Of a stretch of DNA of 64,000 nucleotides, positions 53,642 through 62,828 are shown piece by piece. The notes beneath the pieces are model-generated. The model had not been told where the DNA came from and made no database searches. It worked only from the letters and a program-made list of their open reading frames with translations. The stretch lies in contig NZ_JTHE03000013.1 of the NCBI RefSeq assembly GCF_000817775.3, forward strand, positions 1 to 64,000. Direction: 5' to 3'. Numbering within the stretch: position 1 is the stretch's first letter; every line of letters begins with the position of its first letter. The DNA comes from Lyngbya confervoides BDU141951. GTDB lineage: Bacteria > Cyanobacteriota > Cyanobacteriia > Thermosynechococcales > Thermosynechococcaceae. The position numbers and the translations under genes were made by a program.

Positions 53642-55885
53642 ATGGGCGAAATTTACTCTCTCGGCCGAAAATCCTCCTCCGATGATTTTAATCAGTTTAC
53701 GGAGGCAGATATCGAATTGCTGAGCCAGCCGGAGGACCCGCCCGGCTACTTCAGCCCTGGCAAACTCTGGGGAATGGCTCGCCGCAAACGGGTGCTGGTG
53801 ATGGGGCTAGCCTTTGGACTGTCGCTGTTCATGGGATTTCGGTCCTATCGGCAGCAAACCTTCTACGAAAGCAGCTTTCAAATCCTGGTGGAGCCCATCA
53901 CCGAACAGCAGGAACTCTCCGATGAGCTCACCGGCGAAAAGCCTTCCAGCTCCAATCAGGAATACGACTACACCACCCAGCTGGAGGTCCTGATGAGTCC
54001 CCAGGTTCTGGAGCCCATTGTGCAGAGGATTGGGATTGAATATCCCGATGTCACCCTCGATCACCTGAGCAATAGCCTCAATATCTATCGCCTGGGCGAA
54101 ACCAAAGCGATTGAGGTGAAGTACAAAAGTGAAGACCCGGTCAAGGTGAAAGTTGTGCTGGAGGAGGTGGCTGAGGGGTTTTTGAACTACAGCCTGAATG
54201 AGCAAAAAGCAAGGCTGGGTCAGGGGATTGAGTTTGTCAATGTCCAGACACCAATCGTTCGCAAGCGGGTCAATGAGATCCAATCTAAAATTCAAAAGCT
54301 TCGTCAGGACTTCCAATTTATTGATCCTGAAACCCACGCCGAGGAACTCCAGAGCAAACGGACAGAGCTGGGACAACAGCGCCAGACACTTCAGCGAAAC
54401 ATTGAAGGCCTCAGGTTCCGCTACGACACCCTCAAGGAGGAATTAGAACAGCAGCTTGTCCTCAACGAGTCGCCAGCCTATCAGGAGTTTAAGACTCAGT
54501 TTAATGCTCTAGAGCGCCAGATTGCCATTGAGCTCGCTCGCTTTGGAGAAAATAGCCCCACCATTAAAATGCTGCGGCAACAGCAGGCTAATCTAGAGCC
54601 CCTGCTTCGGCAGGAAGCCGAGCGTGCGGTTCGCAATCAGATGGCCAACGTGTTCAACGAGATGCAGATCGCCGTCACCGAGGAACAATCCCTGGCAAAA
54701 TCAGAGCAGCGGATCAACCAGCGCTTTCAGCAAATGCCGGCCATCACGCGCTACTATACCGATTTGCAGCGGGAGCTGAAGGTGGCGAGCGAGAGCCTGG
54801 AACGGTTTATCAGCTCTGGCCAGGCCCTGCAAACCCAGGCCGCCCAAAACGAAGTTCCCTGGCAGCTGATTCGTCCCCCCCAGGATGCCGTCGCCCTGCC
54901 CAAGGGCAGCTTCGCCAAAGGAGCCGTGAACGGGTTTGTGATGGGCGTCCTTCTCAGTCTGGTCATTGCCTTTTTGTACGAACGCTTTCAAGGTGCTTTT
55001 TTCACGGTTTCTGATCTCAGTCAGCGGACCCGCCTGCCCATTCTGGGAACGATTCCCTACCAGCGGCGGCTCAAGGATGCAGGCTACCAGGACCATGTGG
55101 TGGACTGGCGACCCATTTTAGAGTTGACGGAAAGCCTGGAAGTCCTGCATGATACCGCCGCCTATGGAGATAGGATTGAACTAAACGATAGTCCCGACTG
55201 GGATGAGCTGGAGGATGTGGAGGTCCTGGCCACCCCCGTCCCCAAGGGAACGAGTAACGACTTTTTAGAGTCGTTTCGAACCTTAAATACCTATATTAAT
55301 CGCGTCAAGTTTCCCCAGGGCCGCTGGGCCTTAACCATTACCGCCGCTGATCGGGGAGAAGGGCGCACCACCATTGCCATTCACCTTGCCCAGGCGGCGG
55401 CGGCCATGGGCAAGAAGGTGCTGCTGGTTGATGCCCACCTGCAGGGACACGATCGCGATGCCTCAACTTTTCTGGGGATGGAGGATAAGCCCGGTCTCGG
55501 AGATTACCTGATGGGCCACAACAGCCTCAAAACCGTCATTCGTCGCCTGCCCTGGGAGAAAAATCTTTATTTCATTAACTCAGGGACCTTTCCCCCCGAT
55601 GCCACTCGCGTGCTTGCCTCCCAGAAAATGTACGAGTTTATGGGCAAGGTGCGGGAAACCTTTGATATCGTCATTTACGATACCCCCCCCATGATGGGCC
55701 TGGCAGATTTAGCCATTCTCTCTAAATGTACCGACGGAACGTTATTTGTGGTGAAGTTCGCCAAATGGGGCGCCGTCACCAGCCTTCCGGCCTCCCTTGA
55801 ACAGCTCAAAACTGCGCGAATTCCCGTTGTGGGCCTGGTCGCGAACAGCGTGAAGGATTATTCAATTAAATGGTTCTTGCGATAG
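53642..55885 (+). CDS. Wzc-like polysaccharide co-polymerase with altered kinase motifs
   Basis: A 747-residue inner-membrane protein. TM1 is at about 50-68, a periplasmic Wzz domain with long coiled coils at 80-425, TM2 at about 428-447, and a C-terminal P-loop domain follows (550-747). The DTPP Walker B is present (IVIYDTPPMMGLADLAIL). Walker A reads ADRGEGRTT, with arginine for the lysine, and Walker A' reads LLVDAHLQGH, with histidine for the second aspartate. The C-terminus has no tyrosine cluster (it ends SIKWFLR). It probably controls chain length as a Wzz-type partner with reduced or no tyrosine kinase activity (inference). Its 3' end overlaps the convergent gene at 55862 by 24 bases. 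Confidence 0.9.
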   Translation: MGEIYSLGRKSSSDDFNQFTEADIELLSQPEDPPGYFSPGKLWGMARRKRVLVMGLAFGLSLFMGFRSYRQQTFYESSFQILVEPITEQQELSDELTGEKPSSSNQEYDYTTQLEVLMSPQVLEPIVQRIGIEYPDVTLDHLSNSLNIYRLGETKAIEVKYKSEDPVKVKVVLEEVAEGFLNYSLNEQKARLGQGIEFVNVQTPIVRKRVNEIQSKIQKLRQDFQFIDPETHAEELQSKRTELGQQRQTLQRNIEGLRFRYDTLKEELEQQLVLNESPAYQEFKTQFNALERQIAIELARFGENSPTIKMLRQQQANLEPLLRQEAERAVRNQMANVFNEMQIAVTEEQSLAKSEQRINQRFQQMPAITRYYTDLQRELKVASESLERFISSGQALQTQAAQNEVPWQLIRPPQDAVALPKGSFAKGAVNGFVMGVLLSLVIAFLYERFQGAFFTVSDLSQRTRLPILGTIPYQRRLKDAGYQDHVVDWRPILELTESLEVLHDTAAYGDRIELNDSPDWDELEDVEVLATPVPKGTSNDFLESFRTLNTYINRVKFPQGRWALTITAADRGEGRTTIAIHLAQAAAAMGKKVLLVDAHLQGHDRDASTFLGMEDKPGLGDYLMGHNSLKTVIRRLPWEKNLYFINSGTFPPDATRVLASQKMYEFMGKVRETFDIVIYDTPPMMGLADLAILSKCTDGTLFVVKFAKWGAVTSLPASLEQLKTARIPVVGLVANSVKDYSIKWFLR

Positions 55886-56578
55886 GTTAAAGGGCTGTAG
55901 GGGATGGTTAAAGACCTCATGGATCTGGGCGTTGAGCGTCTCCCACAGCGGGATGAGTTGATCAGGCGCAGGGAGGGAGGCCCCGTCTGGAGAGGTTGAG
56001 CGAACCAGCAGGCGACTCCAAAGACAGCGCTTGTCAAGGGCTTGGTGGGTACCAATCAACCAACGCCCGATCTGGGGCAAATTGAGATCGTGAACCAGGC
56101 GATTATTCAGAAACTGCTGCGGGGTTACGGTATTAGGTCCCTGGGGATTCAGGCAGGTGTCCAGCACAATTTTCTCCGGCGTCTGTAGGACCCTGCGATA
56201 CCATCCTAGCTGGGGATGGTGTTGGACTTGCTCCAAAGGCTGGGACCCCAGGCGATCGCCCTCGTCTAACTCCAGCTTCCGGGACAAAGCCGCTAAATTG
56301 GCATCGGTGTTGATTAAATAGCGCACCTGCAGCGTCAGCTGGGTTGAGCCTCGCTGAAAGTGGTACTGCCGCCCCTGGATCACCACATCGTAGTTCTCCT
56401 TGGCCTCTACCCGAGGCAACGGCGCCCCTCCTTGGCGACTCCAGGAGGCAAGCCTCAGCGCATCGGGAAGCAGAGCGGAGGAGTGCAAGAGCGCCGGCGC
56501 CGGAAAGGTGAGCACGCGCACGGTGGCGGCGAAACAACCCACAGTGAGCAGGGATAGTCCCAGTCTAGAGCGTTTCAT
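55862..56578 (-). CDS. Cyanoexosortase A system-associated protein
   Basis: A 238-residue protein with a signal anchor (LGLSLLTVGCFAATVRVLTFP) and an extracytoplasmic domain (YHFQRGSTQLTLQVRYLINTDANL, WYRRVLQTPEKIVLDTCLNPQG). It matches in position and build the small protein regularly encoded next to cyanoexosortase A, equivalent to EpsI-type partners of other exosortases. Its ATG lies 14 bases inside the exosortase gene end, a sign of translational coupling. The role is probably to assist the sorting enzyme; no activity is known. Confidence 0.8.
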   Translation of the reverse strand: MKRSRLGLSLLTVGCFAATVRVLTFPAPALLHSSALLPDALRLASWSRQGGAPLPRVEAKENYDVVIQGRQYHFQRGSTQLTLQVRYLINTDANLAALSRKLELDEGDRLGSQPLEQVQHHPQLGWYRRVLQTPEKIVLDTCLNPQGPNTVTPQQFLNNRLVHDLNLPQIGRWLIGTHQALDKRCLWSRLLVRSTSPDGASLPAPDQLIPLWETLNAQIHEVFNHPLQPFNLSQEPFN

Positions 56579-57500
56579 AGTGACCGGCTCCCTCGATCAA
56601 CGGGTCCTCGGATTGATCGCAGCCCTCTGTCTGCCTGAGAAACGTGAAATAGTAAGTCAGCCCCAGGATCATAATCAGAAGGGTAGAGATAATTTCCTGG
56701 CCTGGATCACCATGCCAAAATTCAAACAGCTGGGGCTGATCCACAATAAATGCTAGATAGGCGACCCGAGCCACGGTGATCAGATAGGTCACGATCAGGG
56801 TAATCCCGCCTACCTTGAGCGTTGGTCCCCCGCCCATGGGCATCAACAGCATCAACAAAAACCAGATTTGCACAAGGGCCATCACAGCAGGATAGGCGGT
56901 GCAGCCCAACTCCACATGCACCTGCCCCTGGGGCAATTGAATTTGAATGCCTTGCAGAGCGACGGGCAAGCCAATGTAGTAGAGGACAAAGGCCGCCGCC
57001 TGGGCCGTCAACTTTTGCAGCAGCAGCCCCGACCCCTGGTTAAGCCAGACGGTCAGGAGGGTTTTAGGAATCAGAAAAGAGCTGCTAAACAGCAGCTCCA
57101 GATAGAACAGCCGCAACCGCCGTCCGGCCCCGAGGAGTCCGATCGCCAGTACCGCCAACCCCGGCATCAGGTTGGTAAAGGAGGAATCAAACCAGTAAAA
57201 CGAGAAGCTGTGGGTCAACAAACAGGCCACAATCACGCCCGCCAGCAGTTGGGACCACCGATCGCTTCGGGAGTTGCCCCGCTCAGCAAGGGAATCCTGG
57301 ACAGCACCCAGGCCTCGAATCCGGCGATAGAGAACCAGCCAAAACAGCGCAGCAATGACCAGCTCATCCAGATGAGAACTCATGCGATAGACCAAGGCCA
57401 GATGCAAACAGACCAGCCCTACATAGAGCGGAACCAAGCCTGCAGGGGGACGATTGTCCCCATCGAGGGGGTTCGGGGGGCATACACCAGGGCGGGTCAT
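56565..57500 (-). CDS. crtA: Cyanoexosortase A
   Basis: A 311-residue membrane protein with about eight helices. The exosortase triad is visible: C200 in VELGCTAYPAV, R245 in ITVARVAYLAF and H263 in LFEFWHGDPGQEI. Exosortases cleave proteins that carry a C-terminal sorting tail (PEP-CTERM and variants) and are linked to exopolysaccharide production; the cyanobacterial A type goes with the tail ending in VPFE-like motifs. It is the second gene of an hpsJ-like, exosortase, partner operon. Two candidate substrates lie at 58684 and 60820. Confidence 0.88.
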   Translation of the reverse strand: MTRPGVCPPNPLDGDNRPPAGLVPLYVGLVCLHLALVYRMSSHLDELVIAALFWLVLYRRIRGLGAVQDSLAERGNSRSDRWSQLLAGVIVACLLTHSFSFYWFDSSFTNLMPGLAVLAIGLLGAGRRLRLFYLELLFSSSFLIPKTLLTVWLNQGSGLLLQKLTAQAAAFVLYYIGLPVALQGIQIQLPQGQVHVELGCTAYPAVMALVQIWFLLMLLMPMGGGPTLKVGGITLIVTYLITVARVAYLAFIVDQPQLFEFWHGDPGQEIISTLLIMILGLTYYFTFLRQTEGCDQSEDPLIEGAGHYETL

Positions 57501-57556
57501 AGGGTACAGGGTGCGGCAATGAAACAGTGGCGTCAGGGGATTGGCGATCGCTGACC

Positions 57557-58561
57557 TTAGCGAGCATCTCGCTTGATCCAGCCGCCCCGAGATTTACGTC
57601 GAGACTGAGTCCGCCTGGCCCAATCCGTACTGCGCCAGAGCAGCAAGTAAAGAACCGCCGAGAGGAGCGCCTGCATAAACAGCTTTGTGGAATTTTTGCG
57701 CAGGTTCAAGGTGACATTTTGGCGAGCGGTCGCCGCGCGTTCATCGGCCTGAGCCTTGGCTCGCTCAATATTATCCACAATGCTTTTCTTGGCTTCTGCT
57801 GGAGAATTCGGTATGGTCCCTAAGCTCCCCATTTGATCGCGCGCCGGAATTAAATCCTGAATTTGCTCCGGATCCATCTTCGAGAGCTGATCCTGGGTGG
57901 CATTGAGCTTACGCTTTTGCAGATTAGTCTCCTCACTAATTTGGGCATTGTTAAACCGATCAATGCGCACATAATCAGTCACAATCAAGGGCAGCAGCAA
58001 AAAGAAAAACACACTAATCAGGAGGGTCAACCAGGCCAGAGCCTTGAGAAGCCTCCTTTCAATGGGGGAACGATTGTTGCGTTCTCCCACAAAAATGAGC
58101 AGGAAGGCAAGTATGGGTAAAGGAACCAGCTTAACCACATCGCCAATGACTTGATATTCCCAAACCGGATTTAAAAACTGAGGCGGAATAAAGATAAAGA
58201 TAAAGTCAATGATCCCCATGACCAGCAGGCCATAGCCCAGCTTGCGAGCCAGGGCAATAGACCGCTGACCCAAAAACTTTTCCACCAACTTCGGCAACCC
58301 TGTCTCAGATTGCACCGCGGTGGCTTCCTGTACAGCAGTAGTCCCCGGAGGAGACTCTGGAGACACGGAGGCGGGAGCATGGGACTCCAGGAGAAGATCT
58401 GCTAACTCCGTTAGTTCATCATCGGATCCCTCGAATCGGACATCGGCATGAGAGTCGTCCAGGTTCACGTCTGAACTGCGGTTGCCCCTGCGGCGACCAC
58501 GTAAAGCTTCCCTTAAAATCACTGAGGCGTTATCGGGATTGCGTTTAGGAGCTGCGGACAT
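57557..58561 (-). CDS. HpsJ-like membrane protein, exosortase-associated
   Basis: A 334-residue protein. The first 90 residues are polar and acidic (DDELTELADLLLE), then four membrane helices follow (about 107-125, 139-158, 173-192, and one near 303-315) with a long charged coiled coil between the third and fourth (IDRFNNAQISEETNLQKRKL). This fits the HpsJ family of the hormogonium polysaccharide locus, members of which are found next to cyanoexosortases. It is the first gene of the operon, 56 bases upstream of the exosortase. Function in export is inferred only. Confidence 0.75.
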   Translation of the reverse strand: MSAAPKRNPDNASVILREALRGRRRGNRSSDVNLDDSHADVRFEGSDDELTELADLLLESHAPASVSPESPPGTTAVQEATAVQSETGLPKLVEKFLGQRSIALARKLGYGLLVMGIIDFIFIFIPPQFLNPVWEYQVIGDVVKLVPLPILAFLLIFVGERNNRSPIERRLLKALAWLTLLISVFFFLLLPLIVTDYVRIDRFNNAQISEETNLQKRKLNATQDQLSKMDPEQIQDLIPARDQMGSLGTIPNSPAEAKKSIVDNIERAKAQADERAATARQNVTLNLRKNSTKLFMQALLSAVLYLLLWRSTDWARRTQSRRKSRGGWIKRDAR

Positions 58562-58683
58562 GGAGGTGAGACCCTTATAGTGAGATATCCCAAGGAAATA
58601 AGCAACTAGACGTCAAGCAATTTGCTAGCCCTTCTTGACCTAGTTTTCCCATTTGTTACAACGATGCAACATTGCCTGTCCGG

Positions 58684-59565
58684 CTAGGCAAACTGCTTTT
58701 TATGCTGCCGCTTGAGCCAGCATCGATGGGTCAACCAGATCAGGCCAAAGAGCATTAATCCCAGGGCTGACTCTAATTCATAGGGAACCGGGACAGTTTC
58801 GCCCGTTTCAAAGTTAAAGCCACTCTCTCCAAAGCGAAAGGAGTGATTGTCGCTTTCAAAGCCCCCACCTTTCGACTGGGAGATTAATATTTTGTTGAAC
58901 ACCCCCGTAGCATCATTGGCATAGAAGTGTAGATACCCATTGCCTTCGCCATTGTGTTGAGTGGCCCGAACCGGGGCAATGGGATTAATATCTTCGTAAA
59001 CAAAGGAGGCAATCAGCTGATCGTCATTATAAAATGCAAAGTCATTTCCGCTGCTGAGAGCGCCCCAGTTAATGCCAAAGTAGTTGAGGTTTTGACCCAG
59101 ATTAACGGTCACGGAGTTCCCCTGAAACACCGCCAGGTAGTTCGACTGGTTCACTTCTCCATAGGCTCCCGCTGGTGCCCAGCGATTGGAATAAACCCCC
59201 GTTCCCGATCGGGTTGAGAATCCGTTTTGAAAGGTATAGGAAATATCTTCGCTGCCAAAGGTGTAGGTGTTTACACCCACCCGAACCGCCGGTTGGTTAA
59301 AGTCGACGGTGACGACATCGTTTCCCGTAAATTCAGAAAAAGCACCCTGGCTGCCATTGGTTCCCTCTGGATTAATCCCACGGGTCACACGAGCCGTGAT
59401 GGAGTTTTTAGTGGCTTCCCCATAGACGGGAATAGATTGATAGACCCCAGAACTTGTATCTGCCTCCAGTAGACCAAAGGCATGGGCCGGAGCCGTCAAG
59501 ATTGTTAAACCGGCCAGGGTATAGAGACTCGAGGCGAGGGAAAGGAGTTTTAAGCGGGATTTCAT
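58684..59565 (-). CDS. Secreted protein with VPYE-type cyanobacterial PEP-CTERM tail
   Basis: A 293-residue protein. It has an N-terminal signal peptide (LLSLASSLYTLAGLTILTAPAHAFG). The body is beta-rich with glycine and asparagine (VNLGQNLNYFGINWGALSSGNDFAFYNDD, split in the original). The C-terminal sorting tail consists of VPVPYELESALG, a hydrophobic helix (LMLFGLIWL) and the basic end HRCWLKRQHKK. The VPYE motif is of the VPFE kind expected for cyanoexosortase A substrates. The gene lies 122 bases upstream of the exosortase operon on the same strand, so it is the best candidate substrate. Confidence 0.82.
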   Translation of the reverse strand: MKSRLKLLSLASSLYTLAGLTILTAPAHAFGLLEADTSSGVYQSIPVYGEATKNSITARVTRGINPEGTNGSQGAFSEFTGNDVVTVDFNQPAVRVGVNTYTFGSEDISYTFQNGFSTRSGTGVYSNRWAPAGAYGEVNQSNYLAVFQGNSVTVNLGQNLNYFGINWGALSSGNDFAFYNDDQLIASFVYEDINPIAPVRATQHNGEGNGYLHFYANDATGVFNKILISQSKGGGFESDNHSFRFGESGFNFETGETVPVPYELESALGLMLFGLIWLTHRCWLKRQHKKQFA

Positions 59566-59830
59566 GGGGATCTCGGAGCCTCTCGTAGGGGCCAGACTTC
59601 ACTAGTAGATGGAGGGGGGAATACGTGGCATTCGCTGGAGATGCCAGCCTGTGAAGATACCAGCATAGAAGCAAAGCGCGTCGGACTCCCTCCGTGAGAA
59701 TAACTATTTTTTTGCAGAGAAAATTATGCCAATGCTCTCGCCATCTCACCAGGAAAGTTGCCCCGTTCCGTGGCGCATGGGGATAGAATTAGGTCCACAA
59801 TAATGCTGCCTAACGCAATGACAGACGCCG

Positions 59831-60412
59831 ATGAGATTAGATCACTATACGACGGGTACAGACTATAGCTGCGGTGCGTCTTGGCTGACGCAGGTTCTCT
59901 GGTTCTTCGGGGGCAGCGTGTTGGTTCAAACCCATTGGATCCCGTTTTCTGCCTTCAAAGTGTGGGTTCTGCGCCGGTTCGGCGCTCGTATTGGTCGCGG
60001 GGTCAGAATTAAACCCGGCGTACAGGTCAAATTTCCCTGGCGACTGCAGGTGGGCGACTACAGCTGGTTAGGAGAGAACTGCTGGCTAGATTCCAACGAC
60101 AATATCGCCATTGGTGAGCATGTTTGCATCTCCCAGGGTGTTTATCTGTGTACGGGAAACCATGACTGGAGCGATCCGAACTTTGCCCTGCGCTGTGCGC
60201 CCATTACCATTGGGCGCAGCAGTTGGATTGGCGCTCAAGCTCGGGTTGGCCCTGGGGTCACGGTGGGGGAAGGGGCCGTGCTGACCCTCGGGGGTGTGGC
60301 AACCCGCTCCCTGAATCCCCACACCATCTATGCCGGTAACCCAGCAGTGCCCATTAAAACCCGCAAAATCACCGCCTCCCCACCCAAGCCAGAAGGCTCG
60401 CTCGCTCCCTAG
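59831..60412 (+). CDS. WcaF-like sugar O-acetyltransferase
   Basis: A 193-residue left-handed beta-helix acetyltransferase. The helix begins at RRFGARIGRGVRIKPGVQVKF, the catalytic histidine is in CTGNHDWSD, and the hexapeptide repeats end with IYAGNPAVPIKTRKI. It resembles WcaF, which uses acetyl-CoA to O-acetylate a polysaccharide sugar such as in colanic acid. The isolated position next to the exosortase region suggests decoration of the same exopolysaccharide (inference). ATG 59831 is the only good start. Confidence 0.9.
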   Translation: MRLDHYTTGTDYSCGASWLTQVLWFFGGSVLVQTHWIPFSAFKVWVLRRFGARIGRGVRIKPGVQVKFPWRLQVGDYSWLGENCWLDSNDNIAIGEHVCISQGVYLCTGNHDWSDPNFALRCAPITIGRSSWIGAQARVGPGVTVGEGAVLTLGGVATRSLNPHTIYAGNPAVPIKTRKITASPPKPEGSLAP

Positions 60413-60819
60413 CCTCGTCCCCAAGTCCCCAATCTGTGTGAGATTACGGTGCGGTGCGGGGCCAAATTGCCCTGGCTGCCCCTGAGTGCATCCTTGGCTG
60501 TCCATGGGTCAGCCCTGCCAGCGGTCCCTCCCTCAGGGGACGGGAAAACTCAAGGTTTTAGGCGAAGTCTCCGGGTATTTCTACTGAGGCCTCGCCCTGG
60601 ACCGGCAAGTTGATGTCCAGGGTAGATCCGTGTTATCAACATTTTCGAAAAAAATTTACTTTGAGAAAATAATTTTATTCATACAGCTCTCACTGTTCTT
60701 TAAAAAGACGACCCGGATCTAGGGACAGAACAAACCACAGGCCCTTAAATTGGCTGACCACGGTTCTCCTGATCATGCCAGAATCCCCATAATATTCGCG
60801 CAATGTAGACCTCACGCTT
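60413..60819. other. Intergenic region upstream of the second sorted protein
   Basis: 407 bases with no gene. The part 60640-60710 is AT-rich and likely holds the promoter of the gene at 60820. A short imperfect inverted repeat (GGCGA at about 60562 and TCGCC at about 60592) is present. I see no RNA gene. Confidence 0.4.
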
Positions 60820-61515
60820 ATGACTAACGTAACTTACGCTCCTTCTGCAGAATATGATGACAGCGCACATCTTTATACAGATGTGAATGATTCTAGTCAA
60901 AGCTCTTTAAGGCTATCGGACAGCTCCGTTTGGATGGTTGACGGCAGTATTCTGGAAGGGCAAACCCAAAGTTCCGAGGATCCTCTGTTTACGGTTCCCA
61001 ACCTGATTACCGATCCCAATCAACAGGTGGTCGTTCCCGTGGATAATACGGCCTACGAAGAGCCAGCCATTACCTTTTCCACCCTTGCGGCTCTTGGGGA
61101 TGAAACCTTTGACACCTCAACGCCAGAAAATACAGCTGTAGAAACGGCTGTGTATACGGGAAATGTACAGCTTGCCTCAGACCCATCGGCTTCAACCTTA
61201 GAAATTAATGGCAGCAGCGTCAATGGCACAACCGTTGAAACGGCCTTTGGCAGCAGCAGTGGCGACGGTTCCGGGTCGGGTGGAGAATCTCTGACTTCAC
61301 TCCCCAGCGGAGAGGGCGGCGGAGATCAGACCCCCACCGGGGAGGCGGCCACCCTGGGAGAATCCGCCTCCGGCGACCTGGGAACCCCTACAGCCGACTC
61401 CACGCCAGTGCCCTTTTCCTTTACCCAAACCCTGGGTCTGGCGGTGTTATTGGTCTGTCTGGTTGGGCATAAAGCGATCAAGCGTTTTTCCCATCGACTG
61501 GGGTGGATGAATTAA
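60820..61515 (+). CDS. Unknown protein with VPFSF-type sorting tail and no signal peptide
   Basis: A 231-residue acidic, serine/threonine/glycine-rich protein, not recognised in its body. The C-terminus is clearly a sorting-tail pattern: VPFSFTQTLG, a hydrophobic helix (LAVLLVCLVG) and basic residues (HKAIKRFSHR). This is the cyanobacterial VPFE-like form of PEP-CTERM. The N-terminus (MTNVTYAPSAEYDD) has no hydrophobic signal segment. Upstream an in-frame stop closes the frame near 60806, so no longer start is available. It may use another export route or be a tail-anchored protein. Confidence 0.75.
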   Translation: MTNVTYAPSAEYDDSAHLYTDVNDSSQSSLRLSDSSVWMVDGSILEGQTQSSEDPLFTVPNLITDPNQQVVVPVDNTAYEEPAITFSTLAALGDETFDTSTPENTAVETAVYTGNVQLASDPSASTLEINGSSVNGTTVETAFGSSSGDGSGSGGESLTSLPSGEGGGDQTPTGEAATLGESASGDLGTPTADSTPVPFSFTQTLGLAVLLVCLVGHKAIKRFSHRLGWMN

Positions 61516-61602
61516 GAAAGTTTGTCCCCCTGCCCTGGTTGCCCTGAGGCGCCGCTAGAATCGAGCTATTGAATCCCTCCGAACGTGACTATCGAGATTT
61601 CC

Positions 61603-62271
61603 ATGAGCAGCCGTCCGCGCCACCGCTTTCGTCGAGGTCGTCGCCAAGGGGCAAAATGGCTGGCGATCGCGACGCTTGGCACCCTAGGCACCCTGGCGAG
61701 CGTGATTCCGATTCGCCTGGCGATCGCCGCCCGGCAAGCTCCCCGCCCCCAGGCTATTTTGACCCTCGGAGGAGGCACAGGCCGGGAATATACCTCAGCC
61801 GTGCTGTCGCGGAGCTATCCTCACCTTGACGTATGGGTTTCCAGCGGCAGTTTGCCCGATGATGCCACGGCTATTTTCACCACCGTCGGCGCCTCCACCC
61901 ATCGGCTTAACCTGGACTATAGCGCCACCGACACCGTCACCAACTTTACGACAATCTTGCCCCAACTCAAGCGCCGTCGCATTCAGCATGTTTATTTAGT
62001 CACCTCGGACTACCACATGCGGCGTGCCCAAACCATTGCCACGATTATTTTGGGCAGCCACGGCATTACCTTCACGCCAGTTCCGGTGACAACCCAACAA
62101 CCCGATGAATCCCTAAATCGGGTAATTCGGGATGCAGGACGGTCGATTTTTTGGGTGTTTACGGGCAAGAGTGGATATCAGCTCAAGTCCGAAAGCTGTG
62201 AAGGGAAAAATCGTCTGGAGGCCATTGTGGAGCTTCTAGTGGAAGAGGGGATTCAATGCCAGGCCCTTTAG
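61603..62271 (+). CDS. YdcF family (DUF218) membrane-anchored protein
   Basis: A protein of about 222 residues. A basic N-terminus (RPRHRFRRGRRQGAKW) is followed by one hydrophobic anchor and the DUF218 domain with AILTLGGGTGREYTSAVL, then VGASTHRLNLDYSATDTVTNF and VYLVTSDYHMRRAQTIA. DUF218 proteins such as YdcF and SanA are linked to cell-envelope processes; the activity is not known. The ATG at 61603 is chosen over a GTG at 61585. Single gene. Confidence 0.85.
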   Translation: MSSRPRHRFRRGRRQGAKWLAIATLGTLGTLASVIPIRLAIAARQAPRPQAILTLGGGTGREYTSAVLSRSYPHLDVWVSSGSLPDDATAIFTTVGASTHRLNLDYSATDTVTNFTTILPQLKRRRIQHVYLVTSDYHMRRAQTIATIILGSHGITFTPVPVTTQQPDESLNRVIRDAGRSIFWVFTGKSGYQLKSESCEGKNRLEAIVELLVEEGIQCQAL

Positions 62272-62351
62272 CAGGGGCGGACCGCAAGCCAAACCGGGGA
62301 ATCATGCCGCCAGGGATCGGCCATTTCTGGATCTGAGAGGAGAACAGGGAC

Positions 62352-62816
62352 ATGTCTATGCAACTTAGCGTGCGCTTCTATGCAAATTTGCCTGAGTCTC
62401 AGTATGAGAGTAACTTACTGTCGCACTGTTACGATCTTTTCGAGGAGGTGAAAGATTTATTAGGGGTACAAAATATTTTGGCAGTGCCGTTCACAATTCA
62501 TGAAGAAGAACTGTACGAGCAGATTGAAGCAGATCTGGGGGGTGAGCCCGAGGAAGAAACAGATGCAGAGGGCTTCGATACATTTGAGGAGACTCTAGAA
62601 ACGGAACTCTCTGTTCGGGGAGAATTCTTTTCTCTCTCAGACCTACGCAGCTCGGTTTTGGCGTATCGCGAGTACTTTCAGCTCCAGTCTGATGAAACCT
62701 TTGATCTGGGGTACAATCGCAGCACCTGTGGAAAGCTTATTGCAGAGGACCTGGGTTCCCTTCAGCAAGAACTAGAACGGTTACCCGAGGGGAAAGCCCG
62801 ACTCGTGATAGGTTAA
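62352..62816 (+). CDS. Unknown acidic protein
   Basis: A 154-residue soluble protein, strongly acidic in the middle (EADLGGEPEEETDAEGFDTF). It starts MSMQLSVRFYANLPESQYES. No domain recognised. A strong ribosome site (GAGAGGAGAACAGG) precedes the ATG. The gene ends 12 bases before a small membrane-protein gene; the two may be one unit. Confidence 0.65.
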   Translation: MSMQLSVRFYANLPESQYESNLLSHCYDLFEEVKDLLGVQNILAVPFTIHEEELYEQIEADLGGEPEEETDAEGFDTFEETLETELSVRGEFFSLSDLRSSVLAYREYFQLQSDETFDLGYNRSTCGKLIAEDLGSLQQELERLPEGKARLVIG

Positions 62817-62828
62817 GCGGACGGGCCC

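Noticed and set aside
53807-54376. 189-codon minus-strand frame inside the Wzc-like gene
   Set aside because: Shadow of the coiled-coil region with leucine- and phenylalanine-rich content.
56868-57554. 228-codon plus-strand frame inside the exosortase gene
   Set aside because: Antisense to exosortase; glutamine/proline/arginine-rich as expected from reverse reading of membrane helices.
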